Positions 41,196 through 50,561 of a DNA stretch of 64,000 bases are shown one piece after another. This DNA is from Paucisalibacillus globulus (GTDB lineage Bacteria > Bacillota > Bacilli > Bacillales > Amphibacillaceae), in contig NZ_LT855399.1 of assembly GCF_900184735.1 (NCBI RefSeq), positions 62,001 through 126,000 of the forward strand. The letters run 5' to 3'. The translations under genes were made by a program, and so were the position numbers. The notes beneath the pieces were generated by a model. The model worked only from the letters and a program-made list of their open reading frames with translations. It was not told where the DNA came from and ran no database searches. Every line of letters begins with the position of its first letter. The first letter of the stretch is position 1.

Positions 41196-43463
41196 TTAAT
41201 AATCAACAACTCTATAATGCTGCCATTCATAGGGCAATAATGCCTGATACTTCCTTTGTAAAAATCGATCATCTATTAAAGCAATTAGACCTGTATCAGA
41301 ATCCGAACGAATTAGACGTCCACCAGCTTGTAGTACTTTATTCATTCCAGGGTAGACATAGGCATAATCAAAGCCATTTCTCCCAACCGATTGGAAATAG
41401 TCCTTCATAATATTTCGCTCGAAGCCAATCTGTGGCATGCCGACTCCAACTACAATAACACCTTGTAATCTTTCTCCTTTTAAATCCACACCCTCAGAAA
41501 AAATTCCGCCTAGAACTGCAAAACCTACCAATCTATTAGCTCGTTCCGACTCAAACTCTGCTAAGAAATTCTCTCTTTCAACCTCAGACATTCCCACATC
41601 CTGAATAATGGTACTCACGTCTGGGTATTGCGCAATAAATTGTTCATAGGCATCTCTCATATATTGATAGGAAGGGAAGAAGATTAAGAAGTTTCCATCC
41701 TTCTTATCTAATACATCTTTGAAGAAGCGTACCATTGGCTCCAATGTATTCTCTCGATCCCGGTATCTAGTCGATAACGGTTGGATGATTACCTCAGCAT
41801 TTTCTCTTGGAAAAGGTGAGGGGACTGAGATAACATAATCGTCAGGTTGTCCACCTAGTAAATTTTTATAATAATCTGCCGGAGTTAAGGTTGCGGAAAA
41901 GAATACTCTTGCTTTAAATCCTTTTCCCGTTTTTAGAATTTGCTCAGAGGGATCAAGGCAAAATAACTTCATCTTCACTTCACTCTTATGGACTTCCACA
42001 TACGTGACAAATTGGTCATTATAAAGCGTAGCGATTTTTACAAAGGCTTGGGCGGCGAAATACGTATCTAGCAATAACTCATGGTCATGACGTACTAGTT
42101 CAGCCTCTGAATCGATGATGAATGTTTCTAGTAACTCTACTAATTCTTGATCTAATTCTTTTTGTACATACTCCTCAGATTTTTTAACTGATAATAAGTG
42201 ATCATTGATGGCTTTAGCCGACGTTCCAATAGGGCTGTTTTTAAATTCTCTTTTCAACTGTAAGAAGTTGGATTTATTTATTTCAGCAGAATACATTTCT
42301 CTAGCACGGTCAACAAGATTATGTGCTTCATCGACTAGTATGGCGGTTTTCTTTCTCTGATCTTCCATCAGTCGCTTCAATGATACTCTCGGGTCAAAGA
42401 TATAATTGTAATCACAAATAACGGCATCCACTGCATAGGCAAGTTCTATGGAAAATTCAAAAGGGCAGACTCGATGCTTTCTAGCATACAGTTCGATTAC
42501 GCTTCGGTTCATCATTTTTTCATGCTTCAAAATATCGATAACTGCATCATTTATTCGATCATAAAAGCCATCTGCAAATGGACAATCCACACTTGTACAA
42601 ATGGTTTCTGCTTGAAAACAAATTTTATCTTTAGCAGTGATAGTCAGCACCTGTATATCGAGACCATTCTCAATCAATAGCCGAAATGCTTCTTCGGCAG
42701 CTGTTCGTGTAATGGTTTTTGCAGTCAGATAAAACATTTTCTCTAATTTACCTTCGCCGATTGCTTTGATAGTGGGGAAGATAGTAGAGATTGTTTTTCC
42801 AATACCAGTGGAAGCACTAGCAAATAGTGTTTTTTTATCTGCGATAGTCTTGTATACTGCGCCAGCAAGTTTACGTTGTCCTTCTCGATACGTATCAAAT
42901 GGAAATTCTAGTGCTTTACTTGTTTCGTTTCGCTTTATTTTATGCTTGAGCTTCACTTTAAGGAATGAAGCATATTTTGAGATAACGTCATAAACAAAAG
43001 ATTCCAATTCCTCATAGGTCATCACACGTTGAAATTGCTTTTGTTCCTGCGTTTTTACCTGCACATACGTAAGTTGAATGGTCACTTCTGATAAGTCATG
43101 GTCACCAGCATAAATATATCCGTAAAATATAGCCTGAGCCCAGTGTACTGGATGTGTATTCTCCTGTATGTCATCCAATGAATGTACAGTAGATTTTATT
43201 TCGTCAATCGTGATGGTATCCCCATCTTTAAGGAGTCCATCACAACGTCCATCAACTCGCACAATAAAGTCTTCATAAGAAATTTCAGCTTCGACGAATA
43301 CTTCCTTTTCATCTTGTTCCCGGTAACTTTTTTGGATTAGTTGATGGATTCTAGTACCTTCTGTCATGGTGGAAGACGTACGAAAACCCGACTCGATACT
43401 ACCACTTCGATACACATATTCTACTAAATTTCTAACTGAGATTTTCACTACGTTCGTCATCAT
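41196..43463 (-). CDS. DinG/XPD-like helicase with N-terminal PD-(D/E)XK domain
   Basis: The 755-residue protein starts with a Cas4/RecB-like nuclease region (about 1-170), where DGRCDG, followed by ITIDEIKST, supplies Asp-X-Glu-X-Lys. An XPD-type helicase follows: Walker A ASTGIGKT (about 217-224), four Cys in KDKICFQ, ETIC, SVDCPF and HRVCPF (about 280-345; likely a 4Fe-4S cluster), DEAH in ILVDEAHNL, SATLTP and the final GGRLIRSDSDTGLIALIDDRF. Such proteins unwind 5'-overhang DNA and function in repair. ATG 43463 follows GGTGAT. Only one of the two adjoining Met codons is used. Confidence 0.82.
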   Translation of the reverse strand: MMTNVVKISVRNLVEYVYRSGSIESGFRTSSTMTEGTRIHQLIQKSYREQDEKEVFVEAEISYEDFIVRVDGRCDGLLKDGDTITIDEIKSTVHSLDDIQENTHPVHWAQAIFYGYIYAGDHDLSEVTIQLTYVQVKTQEQKQFQRVMTYEELESFVYDVISKYASFLKVKLKHKIKRNETSKALEFPFDTYREGQRKLAGAVYKTIADKKTLFASASTGIGKTISTIFPTIKAIGEGKLEKMFYLTAKTITRTAAEEAFRLLIENGLDIQVLTITAKDKICFQAETICTSVDCPFADGFYDRINDAVIDILKHEKMMNRSVIELYARKHRVCPFEFSIELAYAVDAVICDYNYIFDPRVSLKRLMEDQRKKTAILVDEAHNLVDRAREMYSAEINKSNFLQLKREFKNSPIGTSAKAINDHLLSVKKSEEYVQKELDQELVELLETFIIDSEAELVRHDHELLLDTYFAAQAFVKIATLYNDQFVTYVEVHKSEVKMKLFCLDPSEQILKTGKGFKARVFFSATLTPADYYKNLLGGQPDDYVISVPSPFPRENAEVIIQPLSTRYRDRENTLEPMVRFFKDVLDKKDGNFLIFFPSYQYMRDAYEQFIAQYPDVSTIIQDVGMSEVERENFLAEFESERANRLVGFAVLGGIFSEGVDLKGERLQGVIVVGVGMPQIGFERNIMKDYFQSVGRNGFDYAYVYPGMNKVLQAGGRLIRSDSDTGLIALIDDRFLQRKYQALLPYEWQHYRVVDY

Positions 43464-43518
43464 ATCACCTAACCTCAGTTTAACAGTTCAGCATGGAAAA
43501 GGGGAGATTTATCATCCA

Positions 43519-44646
43519 CTATTTCATTAAGAAATTCTCCGTATAAAATGGCTGGTCATCTGTATTAAAGGCAACCCCTACAGCGAGAGAATTAAATTCC
43601 GTTTTTAGTATGTTTTCCCTATGTCCAAGGGAGTTCATCAGACCCTCATGGGCGAATATGCTACTTGGTTGACCTGTCGCAAGATTTTCCCCAGCGGCTC
43701 GGTAGGAAATGGCATCCTCATCCATTCGATCAAAAGGGGTCATACCTTCTAAGTTCTCATGACTAAAGTAATTGTGTTTTGCCATATCTGCACTATGGTC
43801 ACGGGCTGTTTTACGTAACGGCTCTTCCCAGGAAAGAACGGATAAGCCATGATTTACTCTTGCGGCATTGGTTAAATCAAATAATTGATATTCTAATCCT
43901 TCTTTTAAAGCAGTGTTCGGCTGGCCAAAAAATCCTTCTTTTTCCTTTTCTAGTTTTGCACTTATGATTTGAATAGCAGTTACAGTGTTGTTTTCATGGA
44001 TATCATAAAAGATGGTGACGTAATTATCATCGATTAAGAACGTATTATATTCTTTTGTATCCTGCACTTGATAGAGTATTCTACCTTTCCGAATGGCCTT
44101 AATCGGATCATCTAATGTAGCCAACACATGATCTCTTGTACTATCAAACGTAATACCTACCGTAGAGGTTATTAGGTCTTGATTCGTATAAAGTCCAGCT
44201 ACTTGGTCAGAGGAGTCATAAGCTACCATAAGATAGTTATGATAATTCTCATGATAGGTCACCCACTCAACACCGTACTCATTTATTGTGGAGCGTTTAG
44301 GCTCACCGACTTCTTTTTCTACTTCACTACGGATATCACCTATTTCAATATTGTGAACGGAAAATGTTTGTTCTGTTGGTTGATGTAAATTTGGGGCATC
44401 AGGTGCCGGAGTTGTTGGTGTATCATCCTGTTTGTTCTGTGAGAACTTACCCCATAGTAATTCTATCTCTTGTTTAATCGTATCAATGGTAAGCGCAACT
44501 CTAGGATTCTCTTTTATCCCTTCTACATCACTCTTCATTTCATCCATGGTACCTGAGAAACCCGACTTCTGAAATGTATCCCCGTAGAAATGCCAAAGCA
44601 CACCGAGTAGCAATAAAAGAAAGAATATATGTCTTAGTTTTGGCAT
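43519..44646 (-). CDS. CAP-domain secreted/anchored protein (YlbC-like)
   Basis: The 375-residue protein has an N-terminal membrane helix (about 5-22), a linker, a CAP-associated domain (about 95-235: SVHNIEIGDIRSEVEKEVGEP and two similar halves) and a C-terminal SCP/CAP domain (about 245-375) with NAARVNHGLSVLSW, HSADMAKHNYFSHENLEGMTPFDRM and GENLATG. This is the layout of B. subtilis YlbC. CAP domains bind metal or lipid; the bacterial role is at the cell envelope. It is monocistronic on the minus strand. Confidence 0.85.
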   Translation of the reverse strand: MPKLRHIFFLLLLLGVLWHFYGDTFQKSGFSGTMDEMKSDVEGIKENPRVALTIDTIKQEIELLWGKFSQNKQDDTPTTPAPDAPNLHQPTEQTFSVHNIEIGDIRSEVEKEVGEPKRSTINEYGVEWVTYHENYHNYLMVAYDSSDQVAGLYTNQDLITSTVGITFDSTRDHVLATLDDPIKAIRKGRILYQVQDTKEYNTFLIDDNYVTIFYDIHENNTVTAIQIISAKLEKEKEGFFGQPNTALKEGLEYQLFDLTNAARVNHGLSVLSWEEPLRKTARDHSADMAKHNYFSHENLEGMTPFDRMDEDAISYRAAGENLATGQPSSIFAHEGLMNSLGHRENILKTEFNSLAVGVAFNTDDQPFYTENFLMK

Positions 44647-44776
44647 TGTTTTTTCACCCTTAGTTCCCTAGATTTGTAGATTATTATAACATTATGCACA
44701 AAAATGAGAATGGATAGTAGTTTTTCTCATTTAAAATTAGCCTATATAGTATAAATTCGTAAATAGATAAGGAAAG

Positions 44777-44830
44777 GTGGCAACCATAACTATCTTTTTG
44801 GATAGAATGATGCCACCAATTTATGGTTGC
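44777..44830. other. Competing hairpins between hrtA and the CAP gene
   Basis: GGTGGCA (44777-44783) can pair with TGCCACC (44811-44817), while GCAACCATAA (44780-44789) can pair with TTATGGTTGC (44821-44830). The arms overlap, so only one long stem forms at a time. It lies 15 bases after hrtA and upstream of the CAP gene on the same strand. Most simply it is the hrt operon terminator, but the mutually exclusive layout resembles an attenuator. Confidence 0.45.
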
Positions 44831-44845
44831 TTTTCGATTATAGTA

Positions 44846-45532
44846 TTAATTAGACTCTGCCAGGATCTTACCATCTAACATTTTAATGACACGATCGGTA
44901 AAAATAAGCATTTCTTCATCATGCGTAACTAGTAAGGTAGCAATATGGTACGTTTTAGTGATGTCACGTAGTAATGCCATTACTTCTCTAGACCTTTTGG
45001 AGTCCAAACTAGCAGTTGGTTCATCTGCAAACAGTACTTTCGGTTTATGGATAATGGCACGTGCAATCGCAACTCGTTGCTTTTCCCCACCTGATAGAGA
45101 GGTAGGATAGGAGTCTTTTCGATGTTCCATTCCAACTAGCTTTAGAATTCGATCCACTTCCTTTTTCTTATCCACTTTCTTTTGTTTTGAATCGGCAATA
45201 TCAAGCATTAATAGTAGTTGTTCCTTTACTGTTAGAAACGGGACAAGATGTGCAAATTGAAATACAAAACCGAATTTGCTTGCACGTATTTTACGAATTT
45301 GATCCGATTTCATTGTTGCAATATTTTGGCCATCAAATTGTATCGTGCCTTCAGTCGCAGATTGAAGGCCAGCAGCAATAGTTAATAGTGTGCTTTTTCC
45401 TGAACCTGATGCACCGACTAATGCGGTGACTTCCCCCTCCATAAGGGAGAGGTTGATACCTTTTAAGATATCCTCTTTTGTTTCCCCATTCGTAAATGTT
45501 TTCCGTACTTTTTCCATTGTAAATCGATCCAT
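44846..45532 (-). CDS. hrtA: Heme exporter ATP-binding subunit HrtA
   Basis: The 228-residue ABC ATPase has Walker A GASGSGKST (about 38-46), the Q-loop VFQFAHLVPFL, signature LSGGEKQRVAIARA (about 143-156), Walker B VLFADEP and switch LVTHDEE. Length and neighbours match HrtA, the ATPase of the heme-regulated exporter that removes toxic heme from the membrane. It follows the permease gene by one base and is the last gene of the operon. Without the neighbouring HssRS genes it would only be called a LolD/MacB-type ATPase. Confidence 0.8.
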   Translation of the reverse strand: MDRFTMEKVRKTFTNGETKEDILKGINLSLMEGEVTALVGASGSGKSTLLTIAAGLQSATEGTIQFDGQNIATMKSDQIRKIRASKFGFVFQFAHLVPFLTVKEQLLLMLDIADSKQKKVDKKKEVDRILKLVGMEHRKDSYPTSLSGGEKQRVAIARAIIHKPKVLFADEPTASLDSKRSREVMALLRDITKTYHIATLLVTHDEEMLIFTDRVIKMLDGKILAESN

Positions 45533-45533
45533 C

Positions 45534-46568
45534 TTACATCTCTCCTTGTTGGATTGCTTGTAAGGCTTCTACTTTTTTAATTTGAAATCCGGACAGTGTG
45601 GCTCCTACAAACCCTATAATGAGAAATACACATGATAATTGTAAAGTCGTCTCGATGGTTAGACTAAAAGGCATTCCATTAGGTGCAAGTGAATTGAAAA
45701 TTTGGCTACCAGCAATAGAAACTGTTAATGCTATGCTAGTAATAACAACCATTTGCGTCCACATCATTTGGAACAAGGTGCTTGTTTTGACTCCAATTGC
45801 CTTTAAAATCCCGTATAGACCGATCTTTTGAACATTCATCATATAGAAAAAGATAGCAAATAACATACCACTAATCACGATTAGAAACCATACAATCATG
45901 TTTAAAGACATTTGCTCGGCACTATAGCTTGGAATTGTTTTGAGAAATTCTTGATTCGTAAAAGCTTGTAAGCCGGTAAATTGCTGTACGTTTTCTGTTC
46001 CTGGGATGAAAATAAGTTGCATGTCACTAGTTTGATAGATGTCCTGATAATCCTCCGTACTGATATAAGCAACAGGGGTATGACTGTATTTCTTTTGATT
46101 CACAAATCCCTTCACTAAAAACGTTCCGTTAGATTGATTATGGGTTAACGTGTCTCCAACTTTGATCCCTTCATCTTCTAATGAACGATCCAGAATGATC
46201 TCACCGCTACTTACTTGTTCAAATAAATCAGAATCAGTCGAGGTCACAAATGCAACACTTCGCTGCTTGTCGAACTGATCATTTACAAAGCCCATTTGGA
46301 TAGATAGGGCTACGGAATTCTCTTGATTCATTAAAATATCTTCTTGGGTTCCATTGTTAATAGTTGATAGATTATACATTTCCTCTGCATCTTCCGTCAT
46401 ATAAAAATGCCCATCTGGTAAATCCTTGATCAGTCCAGCATTATCGTGTGATAATCCGTTAGCTAAGCCAGATATAATAAATGTTAATAAGCTCACTAGA
46501 AAAATGATGGAGCCTAATATGATAAATTTCGCCTTGTTTTTCTGCATTTCTTTCCAGGCCATTTTCAT
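45534..46568 (-). CDS. hrtB: Heme exporter permease HrtB
   Basis: The 344-residue FtsX/MacB-type permease has helix 1 (about 16-38), an outward domain (about 40-220) and three C-terminal helices (about 226-330). The start MKMAWKEMQKNKAKFIILG with SGLANGLSHDN, and the segments YSAEQMSLNMIVWFL and GLYGILKAIGVKT, resemble what I remember of staphylococcal HrtB. It would pump heme out together with HrtA. It is 59 bases downstream of the four-helix protein gene and under the HssR operator at 47072. Confidence 0.8.
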   Translation of the reverse strand: MKMAWKEMQKNKAKFIILGSIIFLVSLLTFIISGLANGLSHDNAGLIKDLPDGHFYMTEDAEEMYNLSTINNGTQEDILMNQENSVALSIQMGFVNDQFDKQRSVAFVTSTDSDLFEQVSSGEIILDRSLEDEGIKVGDTLTHNQSNGTFLVKGFVNQKKYSHTPVAYISTEDYQDIYQTSDMQLIFIPGTENVQQFTGLQAFTNQEFLKTIPSYSAEQMSLNMIVWFLIVISGMLFAIFFYMMNVQKIGLYGILKAIGVKTSTLFQMMWTQMVVITSIALTVSIAGSQIFNSLAPNGMPFSLTIETTLQLSCVFLIIGFVGATLSGFQIKKVEALQAIQQGEM

Positions 46569-46627
46569 GGTTATTCCTCCAATTTATGTGTGATGGAAGG
46601 GACAACAAACATGTCCTTTTAGTCCAA

Positions 46628-47017
46628 CTAGTTATCTTCCCGGTAGAATAATGTAATCAAGAAAAACACGAAAAAGCTGACTAATAACAATACTCCACCA
46701 CCAATATAAAATGCTAATGTGACTCCTTCAGGGAGATCAAATGGCTTTACCATGTACAACCACATGCCAACGGTTAAACCAACGGAACCAATAATGGCAC
46801 TCCATACATGGATTTTAGTTAACAAATTTGTAGTGGTTTGGAATACCTTATAAAATACTGACCAACTAAATAATGTTAACCAACCAACTACTAGAATATG
46901 GGCATGAACTGGTCGGAAGGCATAGGAGCCAGAACCAGCCATATGGGCTCCAAGAAAAGCACCTATCAAACCAAAAACTCCTGCAAATTGTACTAGGATT
47001 TTACTATTTTTATTCAT
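46628..47017 (-). CDS. Four-helix His-containing membrane protein, cytochrome-oxidase-I-like, in the hrt operon
   Basis: The 129-residue protein has four membrane helices (about 9-28, 38-60, 68-90 and 98-122). Its helices resemble the start of heme-copper oxidase/NorB subunit I: GAHMAGSGSYAFRPVHAHIL, VVGWLTLFSWSVFYKVF and KIHVWSAIIGSVGL. His residues at about 25, 38, 40 and 70 lie in or near helices and could ligate heme. It is the first gene after the HssR operator, 60 bases before hrtB. A role in holding or passing membrane heme to HrtB is a reasonable inference; S. aureus hrtAB does not include such a gene as far as I know. Confidence 0.7.
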   Translation of the reverse strand: MNKNSKILVQFAGVFGLIGAFLGAHMAGSGSYAFRPVHAHILVVGWLTLFSWSVFYKVFQTTTNLLTKIHVWSAIIGSVGLTVGMWLYMVKPFDLPEGVTLAFYIGGGVLLLVSFFVFFLITLFYREDN

Positions 47018-47058
47018 TTAAAATTCCTCCTAATAATCGTTATTCTATTTCCATCTCT

Positions 47059-47091
47059 AATGTACTTTTTGAATATGAACAACAGATGAAC
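47059..47091 (-). promoter_or_regulatory. HssR direct-repeat operator and -10 of the hrt operon
   Basis: On the minus strand GTTCATCTG (complement of 47083-47091), two bases TT, then GTTCATATT (complement of 47072-47080) form a direct repeat with 11-base period. This matches the known HssR site GTTCATATT-N2-GTTCATATT. A -10-like TACATT (complement of 47059-47064) follows at the spacing expected for an activator covering the -35 region. Confidence 0.82.
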
Positions 47092-47101
47092 AAACGATTA
47101 C

Positions 47102-47135
47102 AAATAAAAAAACCATGGCTCTCGTAGAGTCATGG
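47102..47135 (-). terminator. Terminator of hssRS
   Basis: On the minus strand CCATGACTCT-ACG-AGAGCCATGG (one mismatch) is followed by TTTTTTTATTT. It separates hssRS from the separately controlled hrt operon downstream. Confidence 0.82.
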
Positions 47136-47148
47136 CATGATAATGGTA

Positions 47149-48528
47149 TTAACTTTTAGGGAGTTCAATGGTGAAGATAGTACCTTCATCTCTCTTACTT
47201 TCAACATGTATGGTACCATGATGTAATTTGACAATAGTGGCAACGATAGAAAGACCTAATCCAGTTCCTTCCACTGACCTTGTACGAGCCGTATCTACTC
47301 GGTAAAAGCGGTCAAAAATTCGATTTATATCTTTCTCGTTCAAGCCAACCCCAGTATCCTTACATAGGATTAATACGGAACTCTCCTTTTCCTTCATTGT
47401 CATTTCAATACTTCCATTCGGTCTGTTATATTTAATCGCATTGGATAACAGGTTATCCCAGACGGTATAGAGCAGGGAGGGATCGCCCTTGATTATCACT
47501 TCTGGTATGGTGTACTCTAACATAATGTCCTTCTCATTTATTAACCATTTGGAATTTCTTATTAGCTCTTTTATTTGTTTTCCAATATCAACGGATTCCT
47601 TTTTCAAAATGTCATTGTTTTTGTCTAAGGATGCTAGTAGTAATAACTGTTTCGTTAAATTAGACAGTCTTTTAATTTCATCATTAATAATCGTAATGTA
47701 CTGATTTCTTTCCTCTTGACAGATCGATTCATTCTCCAAAAGGTTGGTGTATCCTTTTATATTAGAGAGTGGTGATTGTATATCATGAGAAATATTAGAG
47801 ACGAATTCTTTTCTCATGTCATCCACTTGTTCTAATCTTCTCGCCATGGTTAAAAAGCTATGGGATAGTTCTCCTAATTCATCTTGTCTGCTGGTGCTAA
47901 CTTTGACATTAAAATCTCCTTTTGCAAGTGATTTTGTAGCAGATGTTAGTTGCGATATGGGTTTTACTAAATATTTAGTACTAAATAATACAAAAAGGAT
48001 ACTTAAGACAATGGTTAATACAAGTAGCCAACCGAATAAGAGATGCATTTCGTTAAAGAGTAATTTTATGTCTGGTCGTAAGAATAGCGCATAGTTCCTA
48101 TTATTATACATAAATGGCACACCAATCGTATTCTCCAGTTCATTTGCAAAGAAGCCTGTTACAAAAGTCTCTTGTGGAAAATGTAAAATACCATGATAAA
48201 TAGTCCCATTCAATACTTCATCCCTAATGGAATCTGAAAGTGTCGTAACTCGAAATGGTGAACCAAAGAAGGATTCGTTTCCTAAACGGTCCGTTAAATA
48301 AAATTGATATCCAATAGAAGAAAGGTGATTTAGGTATTCCTCTATATTAATCGATGGGTGGTCTTCTATAAATGAAGAGATACTTAAGGCTATGTTGGTG
48401 TTTTTCTCATCATTATACGGCTTTAATTTCTGTTGGTAATAGGTATTAGATATAAAAAAGGATAGGACACCACTAAAAATCATAATCCCAATGGTGATAA
48501 CAACAAATTTTATATATAGTGACCTCAT
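47149..48528 (-). CDS. hssS: Heme sensor histidine kinase HssS
   Basis: The 459-residue kinase has two membrane helices (about 7-27 and 163-184), an outward sensor domain, HAMP (about 185-240), H-box NISHDIQSPLSN with His248, and ATPase boxes DNLLSNAIKYN, DTGVGL and GTGLGLS. The sensor shares FFGSPFRVTTLS, YHGI, FVTGFFANELENTIG and FLRPDI with staphylococcal HssS, which detects heme stress. It starts two bases after hssR. On heme exposure it should phosphorylate HssR and switch on the hrt operon lying directly downstream. Confidence 0.87.
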   Translation of the reverse strand: MRSLYIKFVVITIGIMIFSGVLSFFISNTYYQQKLKPYNDEKNTNIALSISSFIEDHPSINIEEYLNHLSSIGYQFYLTDRLGNESFFGSPFRVTTLSDSIRDEVLNGTIYHGILHFPQETFVTGFFANELENTIGVPFMYNNRNYALFLRPDIKLLFNEMHLLFGWLLVLTIVLSILFVLFSTKYLVKPISQLTSATKSLAKGDFNVKVSTSRQDELGELSHSFLTMARRLEQVDDMRKEFVSNISHDIQSPLSNIKGYTNLLENESICQEERNQYITIINDEIKRLSNLTKQLLLLASLDKNNDILKKESVDIGKQIKELIRNSKWLINEKDIMLEYTIPEVIIKGDPSLLYTVWDNLLSNAIKYNRPNGSIEMTMKEKESSVLILCKDTGVGLNEKDINRIFDRFYRVDTARTRSVEGTGLGLSIVATIVKLHHGTIHVESKRDEGTIFTIELPKS

Positions 48529-48530
48529 CC

Positions 48531-49205
48531 TTACTTTACCTCCAATAAATAGCCTACCCCACGAATGGTTTTAATTTGGAAATCATTCGTTATATTGGTA
48601 AAACGTTCCCTTAATCGTTTAATATGGACATCTACCGTTCGTTCGTCTCCTTCAAAATCCAATCCCCAAACCTGCTCAATTATCTGATTTCTAGTAAATA
48701 CCTGCATCGGATAAGAGGCCAGAAAATAAAGTAAGTCAAATTCTTTTAATGGTAATATGACCGTTCGATCCCCAATTTGAACCTCGTAGTTATGTTTATT
48801 AATGGTAGTCATCCCTAGTTTAATAAAGGATTCAATAGGTTGTTTGTTATATCGCCTTAGTAAAGCCTCAATTCTTAAAAGCAATTCCTTTGGCTCAAAT
48901 GGTTTGACCAAGTAATCGTCCGTTCCAGAGCGAAACCCTTCTTCTTTATCGTCCAATTCATTTTTTGCAGTTAGAAGAATTACTGGGATATCATATTTTT
49001 TGCGAATATGTTTTGTTAGGGTGAATCCATCCATAAAAGGCATCATGATATCCACAACGGCTAGGTCGCACGGTTTGTTTATAAGAATATTTACTGCTTC
49101 TGTACCATCCTTCGCCAGGTGAACTTGATAACCAGCTTGTGATAGATGAATAGATACGAGTTGTAAAATATATGGATCATCGTCAGCAATTAAAATACGT
49201 TTCAT
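48531..49205 (-). CDS. hssR: Heme response regulator HssR
   Basis: The 224-residue OmpR-type regulator (same length as S. aureus HssR) has receiver residues DD at 8-9, phospho-acceptor Asp52 in VVDIMMPFMDGF, Thr/Lys in LLTAKN and VKPFEPKEL, and a winged-helix output domain ending NQIIEQVWGLDFEGDERTVD. It is the first gene of hssRS. Its binding site is readable upstream of the hrt operon at 47072-47091, which supports the assignment. Here hssRS and hrt are tandem, whereas in S. aureus they are divergent. Confidence 0.87.
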   Translation of the reverse strand: MKRILIADDDPYILQLVSIHLSQAGYQVHLAKDGTEAVNILINKPCDLAVVDIMMPFMDGFTLTKHIRKKYDIPVILLTAKNELDDKEEGFRSGTDDYLVKPFEPKELLLRIEALLRRYNKQPIESFIKLGMTTINKHNYEVQIGDRTVILPLKEFDLLYFLASYPMQVFTRNQIIEQVWGLDFEGDERTVDVHIKRLRERFTNITNDFQIKTIRGVGYLLEVK

Positions 49206-49426
49206 GTATTGTATTCTCCCTGTCCTTTTCTAATAAACCATAATAAATCCTTGTATTAATTCAAAATTGGTCATTACCTTATTATGCCAATTTTGTCCGA
49301 ATTTGCTACAATTAGCTTACCATAGATTAGGTACTCGAGGTGAAGTATTGGAACAGCCCCATACAATTATAATACCTGAACAAGTTGTATGCTAAAATAT
49401 GATAAGGAAGAAAGGGGCCTGAAAAG

Positions 49427-50560
49427 ATGAAATCCTACTGGTTATGGCTACTATTTAATATCCTACTTTGGCCATTTGCTCTTCTATATGTTGATGAGTC
49501 GATAGAAGGTATGACGTTAAACCTTCTTGGAACAGCGCTATATTTTACTTTGTTTTTCATTACCCCGTTATGGAAACAGAAACCAAAAGCGATACTTATC
49601 CTACTGGGGATCAATGTAATGGTTGCTATTCTCACACTGAATCCCATTCATGAGGAAGCATTGAATCCATTTCTTTTACTCATCTTAACCCTTGTCATGG
49701 CGGAGGGGATTTATTACTTGAATAGTAGAGAAAGCTTGATACTGGCCATCTTTATTTTCATCAGTATCCTTGTAGCTTCTTTTAGCATGGAAATGACCTT
49801 ATACATACAATTATTAATTATCTTCTATTGGATACTTGTTTTGGCAGCAATGCTAGTCCATAAAAGAGTAAAAGGACACGCTGATGATCTGGAGGCTCGA
49901 TATGATGCATTACTTAGTGAATATCGTAGTCTGAAACGGAAAAAAGTATCGGATGATGAAGTTACGAGGCAGGAAGAACGTATGTTGATTGCGCATGAAA
50001 TTCATGATTCCGTTGGACATAAACTAACTGCTCTTCTCATGCAGCTAGAAGCATTTCGGCTCGATGTATCGGAGAGTAATCAGGAGCAAGTCCAGTCGTT
50101 AAAAGTACTTGCAAGTGAAAGTCTGGAGGAGACTAGAAGGGCTGTTAAATCTCTCAAGACGACTGAAACGGGAGGGCTCCCAGGAATACTGCGCTTAATT
50201 CGTAAATTAGAAATGGAAAGCTTTATGCGGATTCATTTTTCTGTGAAGCATGGTGCATTTACTGCGCCACTAACTGGTGAACAGGCTTTTGCTATTTTTC
50301 GTTCTGTTCAGGAGGCACTCACTAATATTATGAAACATAGTACTTCCAGGGAAGCAGAGGTCATGTTTGAGGCACCTGGTGGTAGTATTTTTCGATTTGA
50401 AATTAGTAATCCCATAACTGGACACCAACCATTTCATGAAGGGTTCGGACTAACTTCCATGAGGGATCGACTAGAGCGATTTGGTGGAGGTTTGGAAGTC
50501 TTCCAAACGGATGAACAGTTTATACTTAGAGGCTATGTGAAAATTGAAATGGGGGTATAA
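49427..50560 (+). CDS. lnrJ: Linearmycin-type sensor histidine kinase LnrJ-like
   Basis: The 377-residue kinase belongs to the NarL/DesK class: six or so membrane helices without a large outer loop (about 5-145), a short coiled coil, the HisKA_3 box IAHEIHDSVGHKLTALLMQL with His193, and an HATPase region (FRSVQEALTNIMKHS, GFGLTSMRDRLERFGG). Kinase, LuxR-type regulator and three-gene ABC-2 exporter in this order reproduce B. subtilis lnrJKLMN (yfiJKLMN), which senses and exports linearmycin-type polyenes. The symbol rests on synteny and lengths. Confidence 0.72.
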   Translation: MKSYWLWLLFNILLWPFALLYVDESIEGMTLNLLGTALYFTLFFITPLWKQKPKAILILLGINVMVAILTLNPIHEEALNPFLLLILTLVMAEGIYYLNSRESLILAIFIFISILVASFSMEMTLYIQLLIIFYWILVLAAMLVHKRVKGHADDLEARYDALLSEYRSLKRKKVSDDEVTRQEERMLIAHEIHDSVGHKLTALLMQLEAFRLDVSESNQEQVQSLKVLASESLEETRRAVKSLKTTETGGLPGILRLIRKLEMESFMRIHFSVKHGAFTAPLTGEQAFAIFRSVQEALTNIMKHSTSREAEVMFEAPGGSIFRFEISNPITGHQPFHEGFGLTSMRDRLERFGGGLEVFQTDEQFILRGYVKIEMGV

Positions 50561-50561
50561 C

